Positions 33,343 through 41,290 of a DNA stretch of 64,000 nucleotides are shown piece after piece. The notes beneath the pieces are model-generated. The model had not been told where the DNA came from. It did no database searches and saw only the letters and a list, made by a program, of their open reading frames with translations. The number at the start of each line of letters is the position of its first letter. Within the stretch, counting starts at the first letter, position 1. This DNA comes from Streptosporangium becharense (GTDB lineage Bacteria > Actinomycetota > Actinomycetes > Streptosporangiales > Streptosporangiaceae), in assembly GCF_014204985.1 (NCBI RefSeq), contig NZ_JACHMP010000001.1, positions 5,766,001-5,830,000 on the forward strand, read 5' to 3'. Both the position numbers and the translations under genes were made by a program.

Positions 33343-34527
33343 TCAGGCCTTCGACTTCGGCTTCGGTTTCAGCATGTGGCGGCGGAGCCGTACGTAGCCG
33401 TCCCCGCCGGGGAGATCGAGTTCCTTCGCGGCCCCCGAGATCCAGAAGACCTCGCCCTCACCGTCGCGGTCCTGAAAATTGATCTTCACCCAGGCGTGGG
33501 TGTCGTCCAGTGCGACCACCGTCCCCCCCTCGAAGTGGAGCCGGGAGTTGATGGCGCCGATGTCTGCCTTGTACCGAAGGGTGTCGAGGGAGGGGATGTC
33601 GTGGATGATCTGCTCCTCTAGGGACGGTCCCTGCGGATACTCCTCGTACGCCTGACCGTCGGCGGCGTCGGACCACACGACCTTGACGCCGACTTCCAAC
33701 CCCGCATCGGTCGCCACGGGGAGTCCGAGGTCGGCGGTCTTGTTTTTCAGGGCGTACTCCTCGTAGCCGGCCGCGGTGAACACCGGTGGGATTTCCCCGG
33801 GAATCACATATTCCGTGCTCGGGCGGTTGGGGCCGGTGACGAAACGTATGAGAATTTCGTCGCCGCGGACGGTGAACTCGTACTTGACCGGTGAGTGGTG
33901 GCCTTTTTCGTCGCGTTTGTAGGAGTGAGCGCACAGTGCCTGGTAAACGGTGAGGAGGCGAGGGCCCCAGTTGTCCGGGTCATCGGGCTCGGCCGGGATC
34001 AGGTACGCGGCTCCCGCGTCGACCAGGTGGGTGACCAGTGCCTTGATCGCCTCTTCCGGCGAGTCGGCGGAGCATCGGGGCAACAGGCCGGCGACCACCC
34101 CGAAGGAGCTGTCCCAGGCGAGTTGGAAGTCCTCGATGTGCTCCCGTTCGGCGGTGCGAACCGCGGCGGCGTCCTCGGCGGAGACCTCGACCGTCAACCG
34201 GAAGGTGCCCTCCCCCGGCTCCGCCGGTGTCCACACGCAGGGCTTGCCCATCTCGAGATAACGGACGATGGCGCCGCCCCACCCTCTGGAGGTCCGGGTG
34301 GCCATGTCGAACTGGAACGTGCCACTCCCGACTCCGATGGACGGGTGCAGGGACGAGTCATAGGGCGGGTCGCTGACCAGGGTGAGAGTGCCGGATCCTC
34401 CCTGCGTTCCCAGGGTGACCGTGTTCGGCACCCAGTTGTCGCTCATTCCCAGGTGTTTGGGAAATCCATGCAACTCCTCGGTGCCGACGGTCCGGTAGGA
34501 GTGGATGAGGTGATAGGCGGTAGACAC
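33343..34527 (-). CDS. Unknown 394-aa protein behind tRNA copy 1
   Basis: I do not recognise this gene. It has no membrane segment or signal peptide. It begins with AYHLIHSYRTVGTEELHGFPKHLG. A beta-rich first half (VTLGTQGGSGTLTLVSDPP), a middle with EREHIEDFQLAWDSSFGVVAGLL and a Lys-rich end (LKPKPKSKA) follow. The GTG at 34527 has TAGATT 7 nt upstream on the minus strand. An ATG ten codons earlier would place the -10 box inside the gene. GC content is lower than in the core, which suggests acquired DNA. Confidence 0.6.
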   Translation of the reverse strand: MSTAYHLIHSYRTVGTEELHGFPKHLGMSDNWVPNTVTLGTQGGSGTLTLVSDPPYDSSLHPSIGVGSGTFQFDMATRTSRGWGGAIVRYLEMGKPCVWTPAEPGEGTFRLTVEVSAEDAAAVRTAEREHIEDFQLAWDSSFGVVAGLLPRCSADSPEEAIKALVTHLVDAGAAYLIPAEPDDPDNWGPRLLTVYQALCAHSYKRDEKGHHSPVKYEFTVRGDEILIRFVTGPNRPSTEYVIPGEIPPVFTAAGYEEYALKNKTADLGLPVATDAGLEVGVKVVWSDAADGQAYEEYPQGPSLEEQIIHDIPSLDTLRYKADIGAINSRLHFEGGTVVALDDTHAWVKINFQDRDGEGEVFWISGAAKELDLPGGDGYVRLRRHMLKPKPKSKA

Positions 34528-34534
34528 GATCGAC

Positions 34535-34540
34535 AATCTA
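34535..34540 (-). promoter_or_regulatory. -10 box TAGATT, leaderless promoter
   Basis: On the minus strand TAGATT is followed by GTCGATC and then GTG (34527). The region up to 34620 is distinctly AT-rich, which fits a promoter. Confidence 0.45.
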
Positions 34541-34771
34541 ATGCGTGCGACACCCACTGGCCAGAATCATTTTTCATGATTTCGGATCGCATGCTGTGCG
34601 ATTATGCATAAGTCTTTTTTAGTGGTTGCCGCCTTCCGGTTGCCGGAAGCCCTCTGGGCGAGGTGTGCGACGAGCGGATGTCGGGGAGATCGCCGGCGAG
34701 CCTCGCACGGGTCAGGCGCCGGGAGAGGCGATACCCGTCAGCGGACCCGGCCCGCGACCCGGCCGCCGCTC

Positions 34772-36109
34772 TCAGCGCGCGGTCTTCCGTCCCGGCCAGC
34801 GATCGCCGACCAGGCGCCGGCCGGTGCGCGGGGTGCGGTCGTGCCGATCCGTGCGGAACCAGAGCTGAACCTGGGCGCCGCCGAGAGCGGAGGTGCCGAT
34901 CCGCAGCGTGCCTCCGGCGGACTCGGCGAGCCGGCGGGCGATGTCCAGCCCGAGCCCGGTCGACCCGGCCCCGGAGGCTCCGCGTCGCAGTGCCGCCTCC
35001 GGGTCGGGGATTCCCGGGCCGGCGTCCGCGACCAGCATGCCCACCGTCCCCGCACCCCGGTGCAGGGTCACCGCGAACGCCGTGCCCTCGGGGGTGTGCC
35101 GGAAGACGTTGCCGAGCAGGGCGTCCACCACGGCGCTGAGCTCGGCGGCGGCCACCGGCACCGGAACGGGCTCCGCGGCGCCGACCAGCTCGCACGGGCG
35201 CCGCTGGTCCTCGGCCAGGGCTGACCAGAAGGCGAGCCGCTCACGCAACACCTGGGCGGCGTCGCAGTGGACCGGCACGGGCGCGCGAGCGGGCTGCCGG
35301 GCCGCCGAGATGATCCTGTCGACCTCCGCCTCCAACCGGCCGAGCGCCTCGCGGCTCTCCTCGGCTTCCGGCCCCAGATGGCCGAGGCTGAGCCGGAGTG
35401 CGGTCAGCGGCGTGCGGAGCCGGTGCGACAGGTCGGCGGCCATCTCCCGTTCGGCGGCCAGCAACTGGACCACGCGGTCGGCCATGCTGTTGAACGCCTC
35501 CCCGGCCGCGACCAGCTCGGGTGGGCCCTCGGGCTCGATGCGGACGCTCAGGTCCCCTGCGCCGAGCGAGGCCGCCGCTCGGCCCAGCCGCTGCGCCGAG
35601 CGGACCACCCGCACCCCCAGCCGGTCGCCGACCAGCACGGAGCCCGCCACCAGCACCGTCGCCACCCCGGTCAGCACCGCCCAGGACGTGGTGACGCCTC
35701 TTGTGAGGTCGGCGGCAGGGATGAAGACCTCGACGACCGCGCTCCGGCCGCCGTCCAGCGCGACCGGACGCAGCAGCAGGGAGCCGCCTTCCGTCTCCGC
35801 GGTGACGGCTCGGGCCCGCTGGGAGGCGGCGGCCACGGTCTCCGCGGGTGCCCGGCCCGTTCCGACCACGTCGCCGGGCAGGTGGATCGCGGTCCGCTCA
35901 CGGGCCTCGACGCTGAGCAGCGCGCGGGTCAGCCGGTCCGGGTCGGAGGTGATGGCCAGCACCGGCACCAGCGCGGCGGCCTGCCGCTCGGCTTCGGCCA
36001 GGGCCCGGCTGTGGGCGGTCTCCTTGACGATGAGGGCCAGCGGAATGAGGAAGGCCAGGGCGACCATCGAGGTGCCCGCCACGGCGAGCAGGGCCAGGGT
36101 CCGCCTCAC
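34772..36109 (-). CDS. Sensor histidine kinase
   Basis: The 445-aa protein has two membrane segments (about residues 5-28 and 145-170) around an extracellular domain of ~115 residues. HAMP, a dimerisation/phosphoacceptor domain with DLSHRLRTPLTALRL and an ATPase domain with N box GNVFRHTPEG, G1 DAGPGIPD and G2 GSTGLGLDIA follow. The start is GTG, overlapping the stop of the response regulator gene (GTGA), so the pair is coupled. The signal is unknown; the Pro-rich secreted protein encoded divergently is a candidate partner or target. Confidence 0.93.
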   Translation of the reverse strand: MRRTLALLAVAGTSMVALAFLIPLALIVKETAHSRALAEAERQAAALVPVLAITSDPDRLTRALLSVEARERTAIHLPGDVVGTGRAPAETVAAASQRARAVTAETEGGSLLLRPVALDGGRSAVVEVFIPAADLTRGVTTSWAVLTGVATVLVAGSVLVGDRLGVRVVRSAQRLGRAAASLGAGDLSVRIEPEGPPELVAAGEAFNSMADRVVQLLAAEREMAADLSHRLRTPLTALRLSLGHLGPEAEESREALGRLEAEVDRIISAARQPARAPVPVHCDAAQVLRERLAFWSALAEDQRRPCELVGAAEPVPVPVAAAELSAVVDALLGNVFRHTPEGTAFAVTLHRGAGTVGMLVADAGPGIPDPEAALRRGASGAGSTGLGLDIARRLAESAGGTLRIGTSALGGAQVQLWFRTDRHDRTPRTGRRLVGDRWPGRKTAR

Positions 36110-36783
36110 CGGGGCGTGGTCAGCATGACGCCCACCCCGCGTACGGTGTGCAGGTAGCGGGGGGTGGCGGCGCTCTCGCCGAGTTTGCGCCGCAGCCACG
36201 ACAGGTGCACGTCGATCGTCTGGTCGTCGCCGTACGACTGCTGCCAGACCTCGGCGAGCAGTTGCTTGCGCGGGACCACCCGGTCGGCGCGGGCGGCGAG
36301 GTAGGCGAGCAGGTCGAATTCGCGTCTGGTCAGGGTGAGAGGTACGCCGTCGAGGCCGGCCTCGCGCCGGTTGAGGTCCACCCAGAGCCCGCCGACGCAC
36401 AGGGTGGGGGACGGGGCGGCGTTACGGGCCCGGCGCAGCACGGCGTCCAGCCGGGCGTTGAGGTGGTCGCCGGAGAACGGCTTGACCAGGTAGTCGTCGG
36501 CGCCCGCTTGGAGCAGCCGGACGACCTCCGCCTCGTTGTCCCGGGCCGTGGCCACGATGACCGGCACGCTGGAGACGCTGCGCACCATCTTGAGCGCCTC
36601 GGACCCGTCGAGGTCGGGCAGTCCCAGATCGAGGATCACCGCGTCCGGCGGGTCCTGGGTGATCTCCCGGAGCGCGTCGAGGGCTCGGCCCGCGCTGCGC
36701 ACCGCGTGCTGGTGTCTGCTCAGTTCCTGAATGATCGCGGATCGTACGTACTCGTCGTCTTCCACCACCAGAACTGTCGCCAT
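36106..36783 (-). CDS. OmpR/PhoB family response regulator
   Basis: In the 225-aa protein the receiver domain has acidic residues EDD (8-10), phospho-acceptor Asp52 (LDLGLPD) and Lys in VKPF near 101. The C-terminal winged helix has TRREFDLLAYLA and TIDVHLSWLRRKLG. It is the first gene of a coupled pair with the kinase. TACGGT lies 8 nt before the ATG on the minus strand, so the mRNA may be leaderless. TGAGGTAA repeats in the divergent intergenic region are possible binding sites. Confidence 0.95.
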   Translation of the reverse strand: MATVLVVEDDEYVRSAIIQELSRHQHAVRSAGRALDALREITQDPPDAVILDLGLPDLDGSEALKMVRSVSSVPVIVATARDNEAEVVRLLQAGADDYLVKPFSGDHLNARLDAVLRRARNAAPSPTLCVGGLWVDLNRREAGLDGVPLTLTRREFDLLAYLAARADRVVPRKQLLAEVWQQSYGDDQTIDVHLSWLRRKLGESAATPRYLHTVRGVGVMLTTPR

Positions 36784-36784
36784 G

Positions 36785-36822
36785 TGAGGTAACCGTAGTA
36801 AGGAAAGGGACGCATGAGGTAA
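36785..36822. promoter_or_regulatory. Divergent promoter region with direct repeat TGAGGTAA
   Basis: TGAGGTAA occurs at 36785-36792 and 36815-36822, 30 bp apart (about three helical turns). The minus-strand -10 TACGGT (36792-36797) overlaps the first copy. The second copy runs into the AT-rich TAATAATT in front of the secreted-protein gene. Autoregulation by the response regulator is plausible. Confidence 0.4.
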
Positions 36823-36833
36823 TAATTCACCCC

Positions 36834-37490
36834 ATGCGGCAGACGTTGGGGTTCATCGCGGTGTGGTGCGGTGCGACGACTCTGGCCGTGTCGATCTCCT
36901 GGTTCGGCGTCCGCGACGTGCTCCGCAGCGAGGTCTTCGACGACGCCAGGATCGAGTCGCTCGGCGCCGCGGTCGCCCGGACGGCCGGAGCCGCGCTCCC
37001 TTCCTCCGCGCCGGCGGGGTCGAAACCCGCTCGCACCCCGGCCGCCCCGCCTGTGCCCCGGCGCGCCGCGGCACCCCACCCCGTCCCGGACGGGCCCGCA
37101 CGGGAGACGCCCCGCCCCCGGGAGACCCCGTCGAAGGTCGTGGTGGTGCCGGCCACCCGCGAGCCGGTGCCCGCCGTGCCCAGGACGCTCCCCACGCCGG
37201 CCGCTCCCGGCGCCACCCGGACCGCCGGCTCCGGGACGGCGGCGCCCGTCCCGTCCGCGCGATCCTTCTCCGGCGGGAACGTGCGGACGGTGGGCGGCAG
37301 GGGCGGCTCGGTCTCGTTCGTCATCGAAGACGGCGTGTGCCGTCTGGTCGCCGCCATCCCCCGCGCGGGCTACGAGTCCAGGACGACCTCGGCCGCCGGC
37401 CGGATCCAGGTCGACCTGGTACGGGAGGGACACGGGTCCGCGGCCTTCTGCGCCGGAGGGGAGAACCGCGTCGGCCTGTGGGATTACTGA
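36834..37490 (+). CDS. Secreted or membrane-anchored Pro/Ala-rich protein
   Basis: The 218-aa protein has an N-terminal hydrophobic segment (about residues 5-24) without a clear cleavage site. A disordered Pro/Ala/Arg-rich stretch (about 50-140) and a folded C-terminal part with two cysteines (GVCRLV; AFCAGG) and beta character follow. It is divergent from the two-component system and may be its sensor partner or regulon member. The coding end overlaps the end of the convergent DUF523 gene by 7 bp. No family was recognised. Confidence 0.65.
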   Translation: MRQTLGFIAVWCGATTLAVSISWFGVRDVLRSEVFDDARIESLGAAVARTAGAALPSSAPAGSKPARTPAAPPVPRRAAAPHPVPDGPARETPRPRETPSKVVVVPATREPVPAVPRTLPTPAAPGATRTAGSGTAAPVPSARSFSGGNVRTVGGRGGSVSFVIEDGVCRLVAAIPRAGYESRTTSAAGRIQVDLVREGHGSAAFCAGGENRVGLWDY

Positions 37491-38014
37491 CGCTCCCCGG
37501 CGCCCTCCGGGGAGCGCGGGGCCGCCTCGATCTCGCGTAGCCGGGCGGCGGCCTCGGCGATGCGGTCTTCGCCGAAGACCGCGACGCCGTGCAGCTCCAG
37601 CAGGGCCGAGGTGACCCCGCGACCGGGCATGCGGTTGCCGTGGAAGGTGCCGTCGTAGACGGTCAGGCTGCCGCACGAGGGGCTGCCCTCCTTGAGGATC
37701 GCCACCTTCACGTCGAAGGACCGGGCCACGGCGAGCGCCGCCTGCGCGCCGGCCAGGAAGGCCCCCGTGACGTCGGATCCCTCGGTGGTCAGCACCCGGG
37801 CGGCCCCGGCGAGCACCGCTGCCCCTCCGGCACCGTTCTCGATCTCGGCGGCCGGGCGGGGCACGGGCAGCCCGCCCTCGACCTCGGGGCAGAAGGGGAT
37901 GAGCCGCCCCTCCTCCCGCCAGGCGGCCAGCAGCGCGTCGCCGCTGGTCTTGGCGGCCCCGTCATAACGGACCTTCCGCCCCATCAGGCAGGCGCTGACC
38001 AGGATTCTCTCCAC
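37484..38014 (-). CDS. DUF523 family protein
   Basis: The 176-aa protein has the conserved N-terminus ILVSACLMGRKVRYDG, FCPEVEGGLPVPRPAAEI, and LKEGSPSCGSLTVYDGTF with a Cys in SPSCG. These are the DUF523 signatures. Conserved cysteines suggest metal or cofactor binding. Function is unknown; in bacteria it is sometimes fused to DUF1722. It is a single gene, convergent with the upstream secreted-protein gene. Confidence 0.9.
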   Translation of the reverse strand: MERILVSACLMGRKVRYDGAAKTSGDALLAAWREEGRLIPFCPEVEGGLPVPRPAAEIENGAGGAAVLAGAARVLTTEGSDVTGAFLAGAQAALAVARSFDVKVAILKEGSPSCGSLTVYDGTFHGNRMPGRGVTSALLELHGVAVFGEDRIAEAAARLREIEAAPRSPEGAGERQ

Positions 38015-38074
38015 CGGTACAGACTACGCGGCGCGGTTCGGGGAGCGAGAGGGCCGGGCAGTACCCTGCTGCTC

Positions 38075-38104
38075 ATGTTCTTCGATCACCTGGTGCTCCC
38101 ATGA
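38075..38104 (+). CDS. Leaderless 9-codon leader ORF coupled to membrane protein gene
   Basis: TACCCT (38062-38067) is followed by 7 nt and ATG (38075). The frame reads MFFDHLVLP and stops in TGA that overlaps the ATG of the next gene (ATGA at 38101-38104). The membrane protein gene has no ribosome-binding site of its own, so its translation would depend on this leader. Spacing and overlap are seen in the sequence; function is inferred. Confidence 0.4.
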   Translation: MFFDHLVLP

Positions 38105-38463
38105 TCGGCCCGCTCGCGACGGGCCTGATCCTGCTGTCCCTGGCGATCGGGCTGTTCGCCCTCCTGAGCACGGCGCGCAACAAGACCGTGGGCAACATGC
38201 TCCTCATCGCCCTCGGGGTGCTGGAGCTCGGCCTGCTCGTCCAGGCGGGCTTCGTGATCGCCGCGCTGGTACGGGGCGAGGGGCCGCAGGACACGGCCAC
38301 GCTCATCGGCTACCTCGGCGGCACCCTGGCGATCCCGCCGGTGGCGGCGTTCTGGGGGGCCGGTGAGCGCTCGCGCTGGGGTCCGGCGGTGATCGCGGTC
38401 GCGGGCTTCGCGATCCCCGGCATGGTCGGGCGGATGCTCCAGATCTGGCAGGGGCTGGTGTGA
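38101..38463 (+). CDS. Small four-helix membrane protein
   Basis: The 120-aa protein has four hydrophobic segments (about residues 5-23, 34-55, 67-86 and 93-113) and short loops with few charges. The layout resembles that of the next protein (38575), so the two may be distant relatives or a heteromeric pair. No family was recognised. Expression probably depends on the 9-codon leader upstream. Confidence 0.7.
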   Translation: MIGPLATGLILLSLAIGLFALLSTARNKTVGNMLLIALGVLELGLLVQAGFVIAALVRGEGPQDTATLIGYLGGTLAIPPVAAFWGAGERSRWGPAVIAVAGFAIPGMVGRMLQIWQGLV

Positions 38464-38574
38464 GCGGCGGGGCTCGGCGGAGCGGTCGTGCGGACGGCCG
38501 CTCCCGGTGGAGCGGTCATGCGGGTGACGGCGTCCGGTGCAGGAGCGACGTGCGCGTCCGGCGGGGGCCCGCCG

Positions 38575-38955
38575 ATGAGTGAGCCGGCGATCGGTACCGG
38601 GCCGGGGCGAGCCCTGGTCGCGGTCTACGGGGTGTTCGCCCTCGCCGCGGGGGCCCGAGCCGGCGTGCAGATCGCCACGCGCTTCGGAGAGGCTCCGCTG
38701 GCCTACGCGCTCTCGGCGTTCGCCGCCGCCGTCTACGTCGTGCTCACCGTGGCCCTCGCCAGGGGGAGCCGAGGGCTCGCGCTGCTCGCCTGCGGAATCG
38801 AGCTGGCCGGGGTACTGGTCGTCGGCACGCTCAGCGTGATCGACCCCGAGGCGTTCCCGCGTGCCACGGTCTGGTCCGGCTACGGAAGCGGGTACCTCTT
38901 CATCCCGCTTGTGCTCCCGGTCCTGGGGCTTTACTGGCTTTTGCGGCGCCGCTAG
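38575..38955 (+). CDS. Small four-helix membrane protein
   Basis: The 126-aa protein has four hydrophobic segments (about residues 11-29, 40-62, 68-88 and 101-122) and ends in LLRRRR-like basic residues (YWLLRRR). It lies 111 nt behind a similarly built gene. The spacer is GC-rich with near-repeats of GGAGCGGTC (around 38478 and 38510). I chose the ATG at 38575; the frame is open further upstream but non-conserved in character. Function is unknown. Confidence 0.65.
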   Translation: MSEPAIGTGPGRALVAVYGVFALAAGARAGVQIATRFGEAPLAYALSAFAAAVYVVLTVALARGSRGLALLACGIELAGVLVVGTLSVIDPEAFPRATVWSGYGSGYLFIPLVLPVLGLYWLLRRR

Positions 38956-39019
38956 TTAGGCCGGGACCTCGCCGGGCAGTCGGCTTTCGAACCGACCAGA
39001 CCACAGGGGAGGCACGGTC

Positions 39020-39703
39020 ATGAGCACGATTGAACAGTCCATCGACGTCAACGTCCCGATCCGGACGGCGTACAACCAGTGGACGCAGTTCGAGAGCTTT
39101 CCGGAGTTCATGGAGGGCGTGGAGTCGATCAAGCAGTTGAGCGACACGCGTACCGCGTGGATCGTCGAGATCGCCGGGGTCCGCCGGGAGTTCGAGGCGG
39201 AGATCACCGAGCAGCACCCCGACGAGCGGGTGGCCTGGAAGTCGGTCGACCGGCCGCACCAGGCCGGGGTGGTGACCTTCCACCACCTGGGCCCGGACAC
39301 CACCCGGGTCACGCTCCAGATGGAGTACGACCCCGAGGGCTTCGTCGAGACCGTCGGCGACTGGCTGCAGATCGTCCGCATGCGCGTCCGCGGCGACCTG
39401 GAGCGTTTCAAGGCGTTCATCGAGTCGCGGGGCGCCGAGACCGGGGCCTGGCGCGGCGAGGTGCCCGGCCCGCACCAGCAGGGTCACGGCGGAGTCGGCA
39501 CCGGCACTGTGGGCGGCGCTGGCACGGTCGGTGGCGCCGGAGCGGTCGGCGGTCCCGGCTTCGACGAGCCGGCCCCGCCGCGGACCGTGGGCGGGACGTA
39601 CCCGCCGGAGTCGCCGCTTCCTCCGCCCGGTGGCGGCCCGCTGCCGCCGGCCGGCCGCCGCCCCGGCGAGGAGCCGCCGTTCACCCCGGGGCCGCGTCTC
39701 TGA
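39020..39703 (+). CDS. SRPBCC (cyclase/dehydrase type) protein with Gly/Pro-rich tail
   Basis: In the 227-aa protein residues 1-150 match the cyclase/dehydrase branch of the START-like superfamily: STIEQSIDVNVPIRTAYNQWTQFESFPEFM (in part), VAWKSVDRPHQAG and a long C-terminal helix. The remaining ~75 residues are low-complexity, with VGGAG repeats of 18-bp period (GTVGGAG, TVGGAGAVGG) and Pro-rich runs. In actinomycetes such proteins occur with CsbD/stress proteins or polyketide genes; here neither is near. AGGGGAGG precedes the ATG. Confidence 0.8.
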   Translation: MSTIEQSIDVNVPIRTAYNQWTQFESFPEFMEGVESIKQLSDTRTAWIVEIAGVRREFEAEITEQHPDERVAWKSVDRPHQAGVVTFHHLGPDTTRVTLQMEYDPEGFVETVGDWLQIVRMRVRGDLERFKAFIESRGAETGAWRGEVPGPHQQGHGGVGTGTVGGAGTVGGAGAVGGPGFDEPAPPRTVGGTYPPESPLPPPGGGPLPPAGRRPGEEPPFTPGPRL

Positions 39704-39872
39704 CGCGCCGCCCATCACCTGGGTCGCTCAGTTCCGGAGCGCGTTCCGCCGTCTCACGCCCGGCTCCGCCTTGCGGGGCCGGGCGTAGGCGTCTCCGGAG
39801 CCGGAGGGTCGGAGTCGAGTTCCGTGCTGTAAAGGATGCTGTGACCCGCTTTTCAGGTTGTCATGGATTTAT

Positions 39873-39957
39873 GTCCTGTTTCCAGACGCAGGTACAGTAA
39901 GGAACAAACCCTGGTTTCAGTCCTGTTACAGTTGGAGTCAGCCAATCATCCTACGAT
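39873..39957 (+). promoter_or_regulatory. Promoter region of MFS gene with GTCCTGTT repeats
   Basis: GTCCTGTT occurs at 39873-39880 and 39920-39927, each followed by (T)nCAG, as direct repeats 47 bp apart. -10 candidates are TACAGT (39893-39898) and TACGAT (39952-39957). The stretch 39840-39990 is AT-rich for this genome. The repeats may bind a regulator encoded elsewhere. Confidence 0.4.
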
Positions 39958-39992
39958 TGGACGACCCGACTGAAGGAGGACTGAACCCCACC

Positions 39993-41222
39993 ATGAGCGT
40001 GCTCACCCACCACACCAGGGGCCGCACCGACAGGACGACAGGATCTCTCGCCTGGCTGCTCGTGTTGGGAATCGTCCTCGCCGCGATGAACCTGCGCACC
40101 GCCGTCACGAGCGTCGGCCCGGTCCTCGACCAGGTCTCCTCCAGCCTCGGAATGACCGGCGTCGGGGTCGGTCTGCTCACGACCCTGCCCGTGCTCATCT
40201 TCGCCTCGGTCGGCGCGCTGACCCCGGCGATGGCCAGGAGGGTGGGAGAGCACCGGCTGCTGCTGTTCGCCCTCATCGTCCTCGGCGCCGGTCTGCTCAT
40301 CCGCTCGATGGTGGACTCGGCCGAGGTGTTCCTCTACAGCAGCGCCCTGGCGCTCTCCGGTGGCGCGGTGGGCAACGTGCTCATCCCCAGCCTGATCAAG
40401 CGCCACTTCCCGGGCCGGGCCGGGACCATGACCACCGTCTACACCACCGCCCTCGCGGTGGGCACGATGCTCGCGGCCGCCGCGACCGTGCCCATCGAGC
40501 GGGCCGCCGACGGCAACTGGCACGTCGCGCTGGGTGTGTGGGCGGCGCTCGCCGCCGTCGCCGCCGTCCCCTGGCTCGCGCTCGCGCGCACCGAGCCGGA
40601 GCGGCGCACCGTGAACGGACAGGTGGGAGCGCGGGCCCTGGTCCGCAGCAGGCTGGCCTGGGCGGTCGCGGCCTACTTCGGCACGCAGAGCATGGTCGCC
40701 TACATCATGTTCGGCTTCCTGCCCAAGATCCTCATCGACGGCGGTTACAGCACCGGCCAGGCCGGCCTGGTCCTCGGCGTCTTCACCGCGATCGGCATCC
40801 CGGTCTCGCTGGTGGTGCCCTGGATCGCCGCGAAGTTCGCCGACCAGCGGCCCGTCGTGGCGGCCTTCGTGGCGTTCTACGTCGCCGGTTTCCTCGGCCT
40901 GTGGCTGATGCCGTCCGGCCCGGCCTGGCTGTTCGCGGTCCTGGTCGGCATCGGGATGGGGTCGTTCCCGCTGGCCCTGACCATCCTCGCGATGCGTACC
41001 CGCACCCCCGAGGCCACGGCCGCGCTGTCGGCCTTCGGGCAGAGCGTCGGCTATCTCATCGCGGGTGCCGGGCCGCTGCTCATCGGCGTCATGTATGAGG
41101 CGACGGGCGGCTGGACGCTGCCGTTCCTGCTGCTGTTCGCGGTGGTCGGCGTGCAGTTCGCGACCGGCTGGTACGCCGCCCGCCCCGGTTACCTGGAGGA
41201 CGAAGGCGCTGTCGCGCGCTGA
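39993..41222 (+). CDS. MFS transporter, CynX/NimT type
   Basis: The 409-aa protein has twelve hydrophobic segments. The opening LVLGIVLAAMNLRTAVTSVGPVLDQV is typical of the CynX/NimT (cyanate, 2-nitroimidazole) branch of the MFS. RHFPGRAGTMTTVYTTALAVG corresponds to the helix 4-5 region. The substrate is unknown. The ATG at 39993 follows AAGGAGGA, an excellent ribosome-binding site. The promoter region has repeats that suggest control. The next gene is a tRNA-editing protein with its own promoter-like CATGAT. Confidence 0.9.
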   Translation: MSVLTHHTRGRTDRTTGSLAWLLVLGIVLAAMNLRTAVTSVGPVLDQVSSSLGMTGVGVGLLTTLPVLIFASVGALTPAMARRVGEHRLLLFALIVLGAGLLIRSMVDSAEVFLYSSALALSGGAVGNVLIPSLIKRHFPGRAGTMTTVYTTALAVGTMLAAAATVPIERAADGNWHVALGVWAALAAVAAVPWLALARTEPERRTVNGQVGARALVRSRLAWAVAAYFGTQSMVAYIMFGFLPKILIDGGYSTGQAGLVLGVFTAIGIPVSLVVPWIAAKFADQRPVVAAFVAFYVAGFLGLWLMPSGPAWLFAVLVGIGMGSFPLALTILAMRTRTPEATAALSAFGQSVGYLIAGAGPLLIGVMYEATGGWTLPFLLLFAVVGVQFATGWYAARPGYLEDEGAVAR

Positions 41223-41290
41223 CTCCCACCTCCTCCGGTACGGCTCGCGCCCCTCGGGGGCGGCGCGAGCCGTACTGGCATGATGGGGGG

